A stretch of 64,000 nt of DNA from Streptomyces sp. AM 4-1-1 (GCF_029167625.1 NZ_CP119145.1:5828001-5892000), one strand, 5' to 3'; numbered from the stretch's first letter, positions 16,984 through 25,771 are shown. The notes: generated by a model not told the origin, from the sequence alone. Program-made: numbers and translations.

Positions 16984-19133
16984 GCACCGTCACTCCCACC
17001 CGGGCCCCGCAGGAGGAGCCCATCGGTCACCGTCCCGGCGACGGACGGGTCGGCGGGGGACTGTTCGACCCGCGGCAGCTGATCGCGTCCCTCCCCGCCG
17101 CCGTCCGCAAGCTCGATCCGCGGATGATGATCACGTCACCGGTGATGTTCGTGGTCCTGGTCGGCTCCGTGTTCACGACCGTGCTCGCGATCGGGGACCC
17201 GACCGACTGGTTCGGCTGGGCGATCACCGGCTGGCTCTGGCTCACCACCGTCTTCGCCAACCTCGCGGAGGCCGTCGCCGAGGGCCGGGGCAAGGCCCAG
17301 GCCGACACCCTCCGCAAGGCCAGGACCGGCACGGTCGCCCGCAGGCTCGTCGCGGGCGGTGAGGAGCGGGTGCCCGGCACCGACCTGCGCGTCGGTGACC
17401 TCGTGGTCTGCGAGGCCGGTGATGTCGTCCCCGGTGACGGTGACGTCGTCGAGGGCGTGGCGGGCGTCGACGAATCGGCGATCACCGGGGAGTCCGCACC
17501 CGTCATCCGGGAGTCGGGCGGCGACCGCAGTGCCGTCACCGGGGGTACGAAGGTGCTCTCCGACCGCGTCGTCATCAAGATCACCACCAGACCGGGCGAG
17601 ACCTTCATCGACCGGATGATCCATCTGGTCGAGGGGGCGGCCAGACAGAAGACGCCCAACGAGCTGGCGCTCAACATCCTGCTCGCCTCCCTCACCATCG
17701 TCTTCCTGCTCGCGGTCGTCACCGTGCAGCCGTTCGCCGCCCACGCGGGCGCCGAACAGTCGATGGTCGTGCTCGCGGCCCTGCTGGTCTGTCTGATCCC
17801 GACCACCATCGGCGCGCTGCTCTCCGCCATCGGCATCGCGGGCATGGACCGGCTCGTCCAGCGCAATGTGCTCGCCACGTCCGGCCGGGCCGTCGAGGCC
17901 GCGGGCGACGTGTCGACGCTGCTGCTCGACAAGACGGGCACCATCACGCTGGGCAACCGGCGGGCCGCCGCGTTCGTACCGGCCGCGGGAGTCACGGAGG
18001 CCGAACTCGCCGAGGCGGCCAGGCTCGCCTCGCTGGCCGACGGGACGCCCGAGGGCCGTTCGATCGTCGCCCTGGCGCGGGAGGCGTACGGCCTGCGGGA
18101 ACCGGAACGCGGTGACCTCGCCGGGGCGCGGTGGGTGGAGTTCACCGCCCGTACCCGGATGTCGGGGGTGGACACCGGCGGGCGCGAGGTCCGCAAGGGG
18201 GCGGCGGGTTCGGTGCTCCGGTGGGTGACGGAGCGCGGCGGCACTGTCCCGGACGACATCCGGGCGCTCACCGAGGGGATCTCCCGGGCCGGGGGCACAC
18301 CCCTGCTGGTCGCCCTGGACGACGGTGACGGGGGTTCGGACGGCGGCCACGGTGACGGCTCGGGCGGCGGCCACGGGGGTTCGGGCGGCGCCAGGGTGCT
18401 CGGGGTCGTCCACCTCAAGGACGTCGTCAAGGAGGGCATCCGGGAACGGTTCGACGAGTTGCGCCGGATGGGCATCCGTACGGTCATGATCACCGGGGAC
18501 AACCCGCTGACCGCCAAGGCCATCGCCGAGGAGGCGGGCGTCGACGACTTCCTCGCCGAGGCCACGCCCGAGGACAAGATGGCGCTCATCAAACGGGAGC
18601 AGTCGGGCGGCAGGCTCGTCGCGATGACCGGCGACGGCACGAACGACGCCCCGGCGCTGGCGCAGGCCGATGTCGGCGTGGCCATGAACACCGGCACCTC
18701 GGCCGCCAAGGAGGCCGGGAACATGGTGGACCTGGACTCCGACCCGACGAAACTGATCGAGATCGTCGAGATCGGCAAACAGTTGCTGATCACCCGCGGC
18801 GCCCTGACCACGTTCTCGATCGCCAACGACGTGGCCAAGTACTTCGCGATCATCCCCGCGATGTTCGCGGTGGTGTACCCCGGCCTGGACACGCTCAACA
18901 TCATGCAGCTGTCCTCGCCCCGTTCCGCGATCCTGTCCGCCGTCGTCTTCAACGCGCTGGTCATCGTCGTCCTGGTCCCGCTCGCCCTGCGGGGAGTGCG
19001 CTACCGGCCGGCGGGTGCGGACCGGATGCTCCGCCGCAATCTCGCGGTCTACGGACTCGGCGGGCTCGTCGCGCCGTTCGCCGGCATCAAGATCATCGAC
19101 CTGATCCTCTCCCTCGTCCCCGGAATCGCCTGA
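16980..19133 (+). CDS. kdpB: KdpB, P-type ATPase subunit of the K+ pump
   Basis: A 717-residue P-type ATPase. Key motifs are the actuator loop [12 protein letters not shown], the phosphorylation site [13 protein letters not shown] with Asp about residue 317, [10 protein letters not shown] in the nucleotide-binding domain, [20 protein letters not shown] and [20 protein letters not shown]. It couples ATP hydrolysis to K+ movement through KdpA. About residues 446-472 form an unusual Gly/His/Asp-rich insert ([20 protein letters not shown]) in the N domain, between VALD and [11 protein letters not shown]. This is probably a disordered surface loop. Confidence 0.97.
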   Translation: MSTVTPTRAPQEEPIGHRPGDGRVGGGLFDPRQLIASLPAAVRKLDPRMMITSPVMFVVLVGSVFTTVLAIGDPTDWFGWAITGWLWLTTVFANLAEAVAEGRGKAQADTLRKARTGTVARRLVAGGEERVPGTDLRVGDLVVCEAGDVVPGDGDVVEGVAGVDESAITGESAPVIRESGGDRSAVTGGTKVLSDRVVIKITTRPGETFIDRMIHLVEGAARQKTPNELALNILLASLTIVFLLAVVTVQPFAAHAGAEQSMVVLAALLVCLIPTTIGALLSAIGIAGMDRLVQRNVLATSGRAVEAAGDVSTLLLDKTGTITLGNRRAAAFVPAAGVTEAELAEAARLASLADGTPEGRSIVALAREAYGLREPERGDLAGARWVEFTARTRMSGVDTGGREVRKGAAGSVLRWVTERGGTVPDDIRALTEGISRAGGTPLLVALDDGDGGSDGGHGDGSGGGHGGSGGARVLGVVHLKDVVKEGIRERFDELRRMGIRTVMITGDNPLTAKAIAEEAGVDDFLAEATPEDKMALIKREQSGGRLVAMTGDGTNDAPALAQADVGVAMNTGTSAAKEAGNMVDLDSDPTKLIEIVEIGKQLLITRGALTTFSIANDVAKYFAIIPAMFAVVYPGLDTLNIMQLSSPRSAILSAVVFNALVIVVLVPLALRGVRYRPAGADRMLRRNLAVYGLGGLVAPFAGIKIIDLILSLVPGIA

Positions 19134-19135
19134 TC

Positions 19136-19819
19136 ATGATGAACAACTCCGCAGGAAACACCGCCCGGTTGCTGTGGGCCGGGCTGCGCGCCCTCCTCGT
19201 CCTGACCCTGCTCTGCGGGGTCGTCTACCCGCTCGCCGTGACGGGTGTCGCCCGGACGCTCTTCCCCGGGCAGGCCGGTGGCTCCGAGATCACCGTGAAC
19301 GGCGAGGTCGTCGGCTCCGAACACATCGGGCAGCGCTACGACCGGCCGGCCGGGGACGGACAGGAGACGGCGGCCCCGGACCTCCGGTGGTTCCAGCCGC
19401 GCCCGTCCGCCGGACTCGGCACCAACAGCGTCAACACCCGCTACCACCTGCTTCTGTCGGGCGCGAGCAATCTGTCGGGCGACAACGAGGAACTGATCGG
19501 CCGGGTCAGGGCGGCCAGGGCGGCCGTCGTCCGGGACAACTCCGTCCCGGGCCACCCGGTCAGCCCCTCGGACGTACCCGCCGACGCGGTCACCTCCTCC
19601 GGCTCGGGACTCGACCCGGACATCTCCCCGGCGTACGCGGAACTCCAGGTCCGCCGGATCGCCGCGCGCAACCGTCTCGACGTGGCCCGGGTGACGGACC
19701 TCGTCCGGCGGCACGAGGAGGGGCGGCTGCTCGGATTCATGGGGGAGCCCCGGGTGAACGTCCTTGAGCTGAACATCGCGCTGCGGGCCCTCGTCGAGCG
19801 GACTCACGGGGCGGAATGA
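19136..19819 (+). CDS. kdpC: KdpC, accessory subunit of the K+-transporting ATPase
   Basis: A 227-residue protein with one N-terminal membrane helix (LRALLVLTLLCGVVYPLAVTG) and an extracytoplasmic domain. Family motifs are LFPGQAGGSEI, GSEHIGQRYDRP, YFQ-like DLRWFQPRPSA, GSGLDPDISPAYAELQVRRIA and GFMGEPRVNVLELNIAL. KdpC is required for complex assembly and high K+ affinity. It starts 2 bases after the kdpB stop and closes the structural kdp operon. Confidence 0.95.
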   Translation: MMNNSAGNTARLLWAGLRALLVLTLLCGVVYPLAVTGVARTLFPGQAGGSEITVNGEVVGSEHIGQRYDRPAGDGQETAAPDLRWFQPRPSAGLGTNSVNTRYHLLLSGASNLSGDNEELIGRVRAARAAVVRDNSVPGHPVSPSDVPADAVTSSGSGLDPDISPAYAELQVRRIAARNRLDVARVTDLVRRHEEGRLLGFMGEPRVNVLELNIALRALVERTHGAE

Positions 19820-19829
19820 GCCGGGTGGT

Positions 19830-19980
19830 GCGGGAAGGGTCAGGGCGGCGGGGAGGGAAGGGCCGGGGTGGCGGTGTGGGAAGGGCCGGGCGGCACGGGA
19901 AGGGCCGGCGGTGAGATGAGGGATGGGGCGCTGGTGCGGGAAGGGCCGGGCGGTGAGACAAGGGCCCGGGTGGCGCGGAA
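19830..19980 (+). repeat. G-rich imperfect direct repeats downstream of kdpC
   Basis: The block GGGAAGGGCCGGG and close variants recurs four to five times with spacers such as CGGTGAGA. The 423 bases between kdpC and the P450 gene (19820-20242) hold no gene. The G-tracts could form stable RNA or quadruplex structures in the kdpC 3' region; no dedicated terminator is otherwise clear. Confidence 0.55.
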
Positions 19981-20191
19981 TGAGCCGGGCTGTCCTGAAT
20001 GAATCAAGCGGCGGCGGAATGAGTCCGGCGGTGCGAGGGGGCGGCTGGAATTCCGTGACTCAGCCCGCCCGCCCGTCCGCTGGGCCCGTCTCCCGATTCG
20101 TCTTCCGGTTCTCCTCCGGGGCGCCGGACCGGTCGCGGCGGGGAATTCCGGACCGTACGTACCAGCCTTCACCCGTGCGTTCGGTCGCGCA

Positions 20192-20241
20192 CCGGCCATT
20201 TCGATATGCGGAGTGCCGAACCCTCATATCGAAATGGCCGG
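20192..20241. terminator. 17-bp inverted repeat just past the P450 stop
   Basis: Perfect arms CCGGCCATTTCGATATG (20192-20208) and CATATCGAAATGGCCGG (20225-20241) with a 16-base loop. It begins one base past the P450 stop on the minus strand. It probably ends the RiPP transcript, although the stem is unusually AT-rich for a Streptomyces terminator and has no U-tract. A recombination or protein-binding site is the alternative. Confidence 0.6.
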
Positions 20242-20242
20242 T

Positions 20243-21289
20243 TCACCGTCGGGACACCCGCACTCGGGCGACCCCGAGAAGCCCGGCGAGGGGCACCCGC
20301 GCGGAGGTCTGACCGGGGCTCACCGCGAGGCCGTCGGCGCGCAGGACGTCGAGGAGGCGTTCGGCCAACGGCATCACCATGTGCCGTCCCCAGCAGTGCT
20401 CGTTGGCGTGGCCGAAGGGGAGGTAGCCCGGCCGGTGGTCGGGATCGACGCCGTTCCACCGCTCGGGGCGGAAGGCGTCGGGTTCGTCCCACAGGCCGGG
20501 GTCGCGATGGCTCAGCAGCGGGAGCATGAGCACGTCGTCCTTCACGCCGATCCGGCTGTCCAGGGCGTGGAACTCGGGCGACGCCACCCGTAGCAGATTC
20601 CAGGACGGCGGCAGCAGCCGCAGGGTCTCCAGGAGGATGTGCCGGTTCGGCACGTCGTCGTCGAAGGGCGATCCGAGCCACAGGGCGTTGGCGACGAGCG
20701 TCGACACCGTGAAGCAGACCGGGGCCGCGGCCCGCCGGTACAGGCCCATGGCGTGGCGCCGGTCCCCGTAGCTCGTGGCCAGGGCGGTGAGGCCCGCGAG
20801 TCGGGAGACCGGGGCGTCGGGGCGGGGAGCGCCGGGCAGCGCCGCACCGGTCCCGATGACCGTCCAGGTCAATTTGGGCGTCAATTCCAGCTTGCGGTCC
20901 ATGAGGATACGGAGCCGATAGGGGTCCGCGCCGAACACCAGGTCGCGAAGATACGCATGTCCTGTGCGCGGCCATTCACCGGAGAGGTCGACCGAATTCT
21001 CCACGGGTACTTTCAGTGCGGTCCTGACGTCCTGGGAGACCGCGCGCATGACCGCTGTCGACTCCGGTCGGCTGATTGATTTTCCCTGAAGCGGTTTGAA
21101 GGTCGGCCGCTCGAAATCATTCGCCGGTCTGCTGCGGAGGACTTCGTCGATCAGGGTGGCGCCGGCGATTCCGACCGTTCCGGGGTCGAGGCGGAACACG
21201 TCCTCGCCGCGGCGCGTGCGGAGGAGTTCGTCGATCCGCGGTGTGAACACCGTGACCCGGGTGCTCCCGTCGATACCGGACCTGTGCAT
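20243..21289 (-). CDS. cytochrome P450 of the tryptorubin/atropopeptide RiPP locus
   Basis: A 348-residue P450. The ATG at 21289 has GGAGG 9 bases upstream; the in-frame TTG at 21304 overlaps that site and is rejected. Signatures are the K-helix ETLR (LLETLRLLPP, about residue 221), FRPERW (PERF motif) and the heme-ligand loop YLPFGHANEHCWGRH with the Cys thiolate about residue 298. The protein is short for a P450 (usually about 400), and the I-helix acid-Thr pair is not recognisable (FTVSTLVANALWLGSP occupies that region). It lies 170 bases downstream of the AWYIWY precursor gene on the same strand. In tryptorubin-type pathways such a P450 makes the aryl-aryl and aryl-nitrogen crosslinks of the core peptide, so that is the inferred role here. 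Confidence 0.85.
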   Translation of the reverse strand: MHRSGIDGSTRVTVFTPRIDELLRTRRGEDVFRLDPGTVGIAGATLIDEVLRSRPANDFERPTFKPLQGKSISRPESTAVMRAVSQDVRTALKVPVENSVDLSGEWPRTGHAYLRDLVFGADPYRLRILMDRKLELTPKLTWTVIGTGAALPGAPRPDAPVSRLAGLTALATSYGDRRHAMGLYRRAAAPVCFTVSTLVANALWLGSPFDDDVPNRHILLETLRLLPPSWNLLRVASPEFHALDSRIGVKDDVLMLPLLSHRDPGLWDEPDAFRPERWNGVDPDHRPGYLPFGHANEHCWGRHMVMPLAERLLDVLRADGLAVSPGQTSARVPLAGLLGVARVRVSRR

Positions 21290-21321
21290 GCGATGAGCCT
21301 CCAACGGCGAGAGGATCGCGT

Positions 21322-21350
21322 CCGGCGGGGCCGAGGGACGGCCCCGCCGG
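21322..21350 (-). promoter_or_regulatory. hairpin between precursor and P450 genes
   Basis: Arms CCGGCGGGGCCG and CGGCCCCGCCGG (21322-21333 and 21339-21350) form a 12-bp stem with a 5-base loop. Seen in the minus-strand transcript, it lies after the precursor stop and before the P450 start. Such a hairpin often acts as a partial terminator or 3' stabiliser, so that the precursor mRNA exceeds the enzyme mRNA. Confidence 0.6.
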
Positions 21351-21459
21351 ACACGGGCCCGGACAGGTGGGACTACCAGGTCAGGGCGGTGTTCGCTGGG
21401 CGGGCAGCGGTCATCGTGCGGCCGGGGCCCGCGCCTTGGGCAATGGCCGGTCGGCCGGC

Positions 21460-21540
21460 TCAGTACCAGATGTACCAGGCGTACGACTTCAGGCTCTTCT
21501 CGGGCATGATCTTCTTCTTGAGGGAATTGACGAGCTTCAT
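21460..21540 (-). CDS. atropopeptide (tryptorubin-type) RiPP precursor peptide, core AWYIWY
   Basis: A 26-residue peptide starting MKLVNSLKKKIMPEKS and ending LKSYAWYIWY, preceded by a near-perfect GGAGGTG ribosome site. The leader is short and lysine-rich (net positive). The last six residues are Ala-Trp-Tyr-Ile-Trp-Tyr, identical to the amino-acid sequence of tryptorubin A, a polycyclic peptide with non-canonical atropisomerism made from a ribosomal precursor by a P450. The P450 gene follows on the same strand. No dedicated peptidase is nearby, so leader removal would be by host proteases. The small size places it below normal gene-calling cutoffs. Identity of the core with tryptorubin A is what I recall; the compound from this strain is inferred. 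Confidence 0.9.
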   Translation of the reverse strand: MKLVNSLKKKIMPEKSLKSYAWYIWY

Positions 21541-22095
21541 AAAGACACCTCCGTTTGGCGATGGGCCAGGCTGGTTTCTGTACAGAGATTCAGCGACTCG
21601 AAGGGCGGTGACTGAACCGGCCCGACGGAATTCGCATTTCCGTCTCTCGTCGCCGCGAAAAGTGAAGCCCAGCGCGAAAGATCCGTCAACGTGGCGTAGG
21701 TCACCAGCCGGTGAGGTCTTTTGAATGTTTCGTTCCATGGCGCTTGCACGGTTCTGCCGATGGTCATTGAGGGGCTGAATTAATTCCGGCCTCGTGTGGT
21801 CCATGGGTTTCATTTCAGCGGCGCCGGGGAATCGGGTGGCGCGGCCGCGCGCCCGGGAATCGGGACGCCCGGCCTCCGGGAAGCGCGTCCCGCGTGGGCG
21901 CGCGTCGACGGTTTTCGGCCACCGAGGACACACGTGCCCGGCTTCCGGCGGCGGGCCCTGCCCCGCCCGCCCACCCCGGTCCTTGCCCGCCCGCCACCCG
22001 CCGGAACGGGCGCGCGGTCCGGCCCGGCCATTGCCCGGCCGTGTCCCGCGCGCACATACTGACGGCTGCGGGAACGAGCACGTACGGGGAGAGAC
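21541..22095. promoter_or_regulatory. divergent intergenic region between RiPP precursor and ABC ATPase genes
   Basis: No gene is supported in these 555 bases. On the minus strand, TTGACG near 21685-21690 lies upstream of the precursor with a weak TTCACT-like −10 about 17 bases on, leaving a leader of roughly 110 bases. The stretch nearest the precursor (21541-21790) is clearly less GC-rich than its surroundings. The part near the ABC gene is very GC-rich and carries GCCGGAACGGGCGCG-type sequence without clear promoter elements. Confidence 0.35.
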
Positions 22096-22830
22096 ATGGC
22101 CGAGAACACCAGCGGGCAGGGCGGCACGGCCGTCGTGGACGAGCCGGCCCGCGGTCCCATGGTGCGGGTGGAGGATCTGCGTCGCTCGTACGGAACCGGC
22201 CCCGCCGCCGTACACGCGCTGCGCGGGGTGTCCTTCGAGGTGCCCCGCGGCGAGCTGGTCGCGCTCAAGGGCCGCTCCGGCTCGGGCAAGACGACCCTGC
22301 TCAATCTCGTCGGTGGCCTCGATACCCCCGACGGCGGGCGGATCACCGTCGACGGCACCGACCTCTCCGGGCTCGGCGAGACCGGTCTCCTGGACCTGCG
22401 CAGGGACCGGATCGGTTTCATCTTCCAGTCCTTCGGCCTGATCCCGATCCTGACCGCCGCCGAGAACGTCGGCGTCCCCATGCGGCTGCGCAGGACCGAC
22501 CCGGCCGAACGCGACGAGCGGGTGGCGCTGCTGCTCTCCCTCGTCGGCCTCGGCGACCACGCCGCTCAGCGCCCCGGTGAACTCTCCGGCGGTCAGCAGC
22601 AGCGCGTCGCCATCGCCCGCGCACTCGCCAACCGGCCCGCCCTGCTGATCGCCGACGAACCCACCGGCCAGCTCGACGCGGATACCGGGCTCGCGGTGAT
22701 GCAGTTGCTGCGCGCGGTGGTGCGGGGCGAGGGTGTCACCGCTCTGGTGGCGACCCATGACGCCCAGCTGCTCGGTCTCGCCGACCGGGTCCTGGAACTC
22801 GGCGACGGGCACATCGTCGAACACGCCTGA
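22096..22830 (+). CDS. ABC transporter ATP-binding protein (LolD/MacB type), orphan
   Basis: A 244-residue ATPase with GGGGAGAG upstream of the ATG at 22096. Walker A GRSGSGKTTLLNLVGG, Q-loop FQSFGLIP, signature LSGGQQQRVAIARAL, Walker B LLIADEPTGQLD and switch His (VATHD) are all intact. The FxxFGLIPxLTAAENV pattern places it with LolD/MacB-like ATPases, which normally pair with FtsX-like permeases. No permease gene is adjacent. It is divergent from the RiPP precursor; export of the modified peptide is possible but unproven. Confidence 0.9.
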   Translation: MAENTSGQGGTAVVDEPARGPMVRVEDLRRSYGTGPAAVHALRGVSFEVPRGELVALKGRSGSGKTTLLNLVGGLDTPDGGRITVDGTDLSGLGETGLLDLRRDRIGFIFQSFGLIPILTAAENVGVPMRLRRTDPAERDERVALLLSLVGLGDHAAQRPGELSGGQQQRVAIARALANRPALLIADEPTGQLDADTGLAVMQLLRAVVRGEGVTALVATHDAQLLGLADRVLELGDGHIVEHA

Positions 22831-23224
22831 GATCGGCGAGCACTCCTGAGGTGTCCCAGGACCCCGGTGAGGCGCCCGGGGATTCCGGCAGACCCTGGGC
22901 GCCGCCATGTGCACCCGTACGACCTCGCACTCCGTGCGGTTTCGTGCGGTTCCGTGCGGATCGCCTATGGGTCCGCGCGCTTCGCGTACGGGTCCGCGCG
23001 CACTCCGTACGGCCTTGCCCGCATCACGCACGCTCCCGCGCCTGCTCCGTACGGTCACCGCCCGCCCCGCGTACGACCTCCGCGCCCGTGCGCCCGCGCG
23101 TCAGAATCCCGTCAATACGGACCTCACCGCCCACCCTCTGTCCGATATGCCGGACATTCGCGCGGTAGCTTCGACAGCGGCTGCCGCGTCGGCCGCCACC
23201 GCTTCGGTGAAAGACAATGGGGCC
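22831..23224 (+). promoter_or_regulatory. spacer before kdpD with short tandem repeats and a dyad at 23139-23156
   Basis: These 394 bases contain no supportable gene. Between about 22931 and 23056 there are repeated units: GTGCGGTTTC/GTGCGGTTCC, GGGTCCGCGCGC twice, and TCCGTACGG twice. Nearer kdpD is a dyad TGTCCG-ATATGC-CGGACA (23139-23156), a reasonable operator size, 69 bases before the start codon. Confidence 0.4.
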
Positions 23225-25771
23225 ATGGCACGCGGCAAGCTTCGGATCTACCTGGGCGCGGCACCGGGCGTCGGCAAGACGTACGCGATGCTCTCCGAGG
23301 CCCACCGCCGTGTGGAGCGGGGCACCGACTGCGTCGTCGGCGTCGTGGAACACCACGAACGGCCCCGCACGGAGGTCATGCTGCACGGCCTCGAACAGAT
23401 GGCCCGGCGTGAGATCGTCCACCGTTCCGCCGTCTTCTCGGAGATGGACGTCGACGCCGTGCTGCGACGGGCCCCGGCCGTCGCCCTCGTCGACGAACTG
23501 GCCCACACGAACGTGCCGGGTTCCCGCAACACCAAGCGCTGGCAGGACGTCGAAGAACTCCTCCGGGCCGGCATCGACGTCATATCCACCGTCAACATCC
23601 AGCACCTCGAATCGCTCGGCGACGTCGTCGAGTCGATAACAGGCGTGCGGCAGCGCGAGACCGTGCCCGACGAGGTCGTCCGCCGTGCCGACCAGCTCGA
23701 ACTGGTCGACATGTCGCCCCAGGCACTGCGCCGCCGCATGGCACACGGCAACATCTACCAGTCCGACAAGGTCGACGCGGCCCTGTCCAACTACTTCCGC
23801 CCCGGCAACCTCACCGCCCTGCGCGAGCTGGCCCTCCTCTGGGTCGCCGACCGGGTCGACGAATACCTCCAGCAGTACCGGGGCGAGCACGACATCCGTA
23901 CCGCCTGGCAGGCCCGCGAACGCATCGTCGTCGGCCTCACCGGAGGCCCCGAGGGCCGTACGCTGATCCGCCGCGCGTCCCGGATGGCGGCCAAGGGCTC
24001 GGGCACCGAGATCCTCGCCGTGTACATCGCCCGCAGCGACGGACTGACCTCCGCCTCGCCCAAGGAACTCGCCGTCCAGCGCACCCTGGTCGAGGACGTC
24101 GGCGGCACCTTCCACCACGTCATCGGCGACGACATCCCCTCGGCGCTCCTCGAATTCGCCCGTGGCGTCAACGCCACCCAGATCGTCCTGGGCTCCAGCC
24201 GCCGCAAGGCGTGGCAGTACGTCTACGGGCCCGGCGTCGGCGCCACCGTCGCCCGCGAATCGGGACCCGACCTCGACGTCCACATCGTCACGCACGAGGA
24301 GGTCGCCAAGGGCCGTGGCCTGCCCATCGCGCGCGGCGCCCGCCTCGGCCGGGCCCGGATTCTCTGGGGCTGGACGATAGGGGTGGGCGGTCCCGTACTG
24401 CTCTCCCTGCTGCTCAACGGCCTGGAGAACGGCCCCGGACTCGCCAACGACGTCCTGCTCTTCCTCTTCATGACCGTCCTGGCGGCCCTGCTCGGCGGGC
24501 TGCTGCCCGCGCTCGCCTCCGCCGCCAGCGGCTCGCTGCTGCTCAACTACTGGTTCACCCCGCCCACCCACACCCTGACCGTCTACGACCCGGAGAACTT
24601 CGTCGCCATCGTGATCTTCTTCGCGGTGGCCGTCGCGGTGGCCTCCGTGGTCGATCTGGCGGCCCGCCGCACCCATCAGGCGGCCCGGCTGCGCGCCGAG
24701 TCGGAGATCCTGTCCTTCCTGGCGGGCAGCGTGCTGCGGGGCGAGACGACCCTGGACGCCCTGCTCGACCGGGTACGGGAGACCTTCGGCATGGAGTCCG
24801 TGGCCCTGCTCGAACGGCAGAGCGACGTCGACCCGTGGACCCGGGCGGGGAGTGTCGGTCCGGCGCCCGCGGCCCGCCCGGAGGACGCCGACGTGGACAT
24901 GCCGGTCGGCGACCACATGGCGCTCGCGCTGTCCGGCCGGGTGCTGCCCGCCGAGGACCGCCGGGTGCTCGGTGCCTTCGCCGCCCAGGCCGCCGTCGTC
25001 CTCGACCGGCAGCGGCTGGTGTGGGAGGCGGAGGCGGCCCGGCGGCTCGCCGAGGGCAACCGGATCAGGACCGCCCTCCTCGCGGCGGTCAGCCACGACC
25101 TGCGGACCCCGCTGGCGGCCATCAAGGCCGCCGTCAGCTCGCTGCGCTCCGACGACGTCGCCTGGTCCGACGAGGACGAGGCGGAACTCCTCGCGGCCAT
25201 CGAGGACGGCGCCGACCGCCTCGACCACCTGGTCGGCAACCTGCTCGACATGTCCCGGCTCCAGACCGGCACCGTCACCCCGCTGATCCGCGAGATCGAC
25301 CTCGACGAGGTGGTCCCGATGGCACTCGGCGGCGTACCGGAGGACAGCGTCGACCTGGACATCCCGGAGACACTGCCCATGGTCGCCGTCGACCCCGGTC
25401 TGCTGGAGCGGGCCGTCGCCAACATCGTCGAGAACGCCGTCAAGTACAGCCCCGCCGGCGAACGCGTCGCGGTGGCCGCCAGCGCCCTCGGCGAGCGCGT
25501 CGAGCTCCGCGTCACCGACCGGGGCCCCGGCGTCCCCGACGAGGGCAAGGAACGGATCTTCGAACCCTTCCAGCGGTACGGGGACGCCCCGCGTGGCGCC
25601 GGAGTCGGACTGGGGCTCGCGGTCGCCCGCGGTTTCGTGGAGTCCATGGGCGGCACGCTCGGCGCCGAGGACACCCCCGGCGGAGGCATGACCATGGTGC
25701 TGACGCTCCGGGCGGTCCCGGGCCACACCCCCGCGGCCGGCCCCGACCTGCCCGCCAGGGTCACCTCATGA
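23225..25771 (+). CDS. kdpD: KdpD, potassium-responsive sensor histidine kinase
   Basis: An 848-residue kinase starting MARGKLRIYLGAAPGVGKTY. The N-terminal KdpD domain has Walker A (GAAPGVGKT, about residues 10-18) and Walker B (VALVDELAHTNVPGSRNTKRW). A universal-stress-like domain follows (ERIVVGLTGGPEGRTLIRRA), then four membrane helices around 370-480, a GAF-like linker, the H-box AAVSHDLRTPLAAIKAA with His about residue 624, and a HATPase ending GAGVGLGLAVARGFVESMGG. The start is the ATG at 23225, although the ribosome site is weak. It senses low K+ or ionic strength and acts on KdpE. It is separated from kdpFABC by 3.4 kb containing the RiPP locus. Confidence 0.95.
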   Translation: MARGKLRIYLGAAPGVGKTYAMLSEAHRRVERGTDCVVGVVEHHERPRTEVMLHGLEQMARREIVHRSAVFSEMDVDAVLRRAPAVALVDELAHTNVPGSRNTKRWQDVEELLRAGIDVISTVNIQHLESLGDVVESITGVRQRETVPDEVVRRADQLELVDMSPQALRRRMAHGNIYQSDKVDAALSNYFRPGNLTALRELALLWVADRVDEYLQQYRGEHDIRTAWQARERIVVGLTGGPEGRTLIRRASRMAAKGSGTEILAVYIARSDGLTSASPKELAVQRTLVEDVGGTFHHVIGDDIPSALLEFARGVNATQIVLGSSRRKAWQYVYGPGVGATVARESGPDLDVHIVTHEEVAKGRGLPIARGARLGRARILWGWTIGVGGPVLLSLLLNGLENGPGLANDVLLFLFMTVLAALLGGLLPALASAASGSLLLNYWFTPPTHTLTVYDPENFVAIVIFFAVAVAVASVVDLAARRTHQAARLRAESEILSFLAGSVLRGETTLDALLDRVRETFGMESVALLERQSDVDPWTRAGSVGPAPAARPEDADVDMPVGDHMALALSGRVLPAEDRRVLGAFAAQAAVVLDRQRLVWEAEAARRLAEGNRIRTALLAAVSHDLRTPLAAIKAAVSSLRSDDVAWSDEDEAELLAAIEDGADRLDHLVGNLLDMSRLQTGTVTPLIREIDLDEVVPMALGGVPEDSVDLDIPETLPMVAVDPGLLERAVANIVENAVKYSPAGERVAVAASALGERVELRVTDRGPGVPDEGKERIFEPFQRYGDAPRGAGVGLGLAVARGFVESMGGTLGAEDTPGGGMTMVLTLRAVPGHTPAAGPDLPARVTS

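Noticed and set aside
17027..18964. 645-codon Ser/Pro/Thr-rich frame antisense to kdpB
   Set aside because: Shadow of kdpB with no recognisable family and no ribosome site.
19830..19980. CRISPR array
   Set aside because: The repeats are short, imperfect and G-rich with irregular spacing, and no cas gene is nearby.
20243..21304. TTG at 21304 as the P450 start
   Set aside because: It overlaps the GGAGG that correctly spaces the ATG at 21289.
23024..25726. 900-codon open frame antisense to kdpD
   Set aside because: It mirrors the kdpD gene in high-GC DNA; its Gly/Val/Asp/Arg-rich composition has no domain, and kdpD motifs on the other strand are intact.
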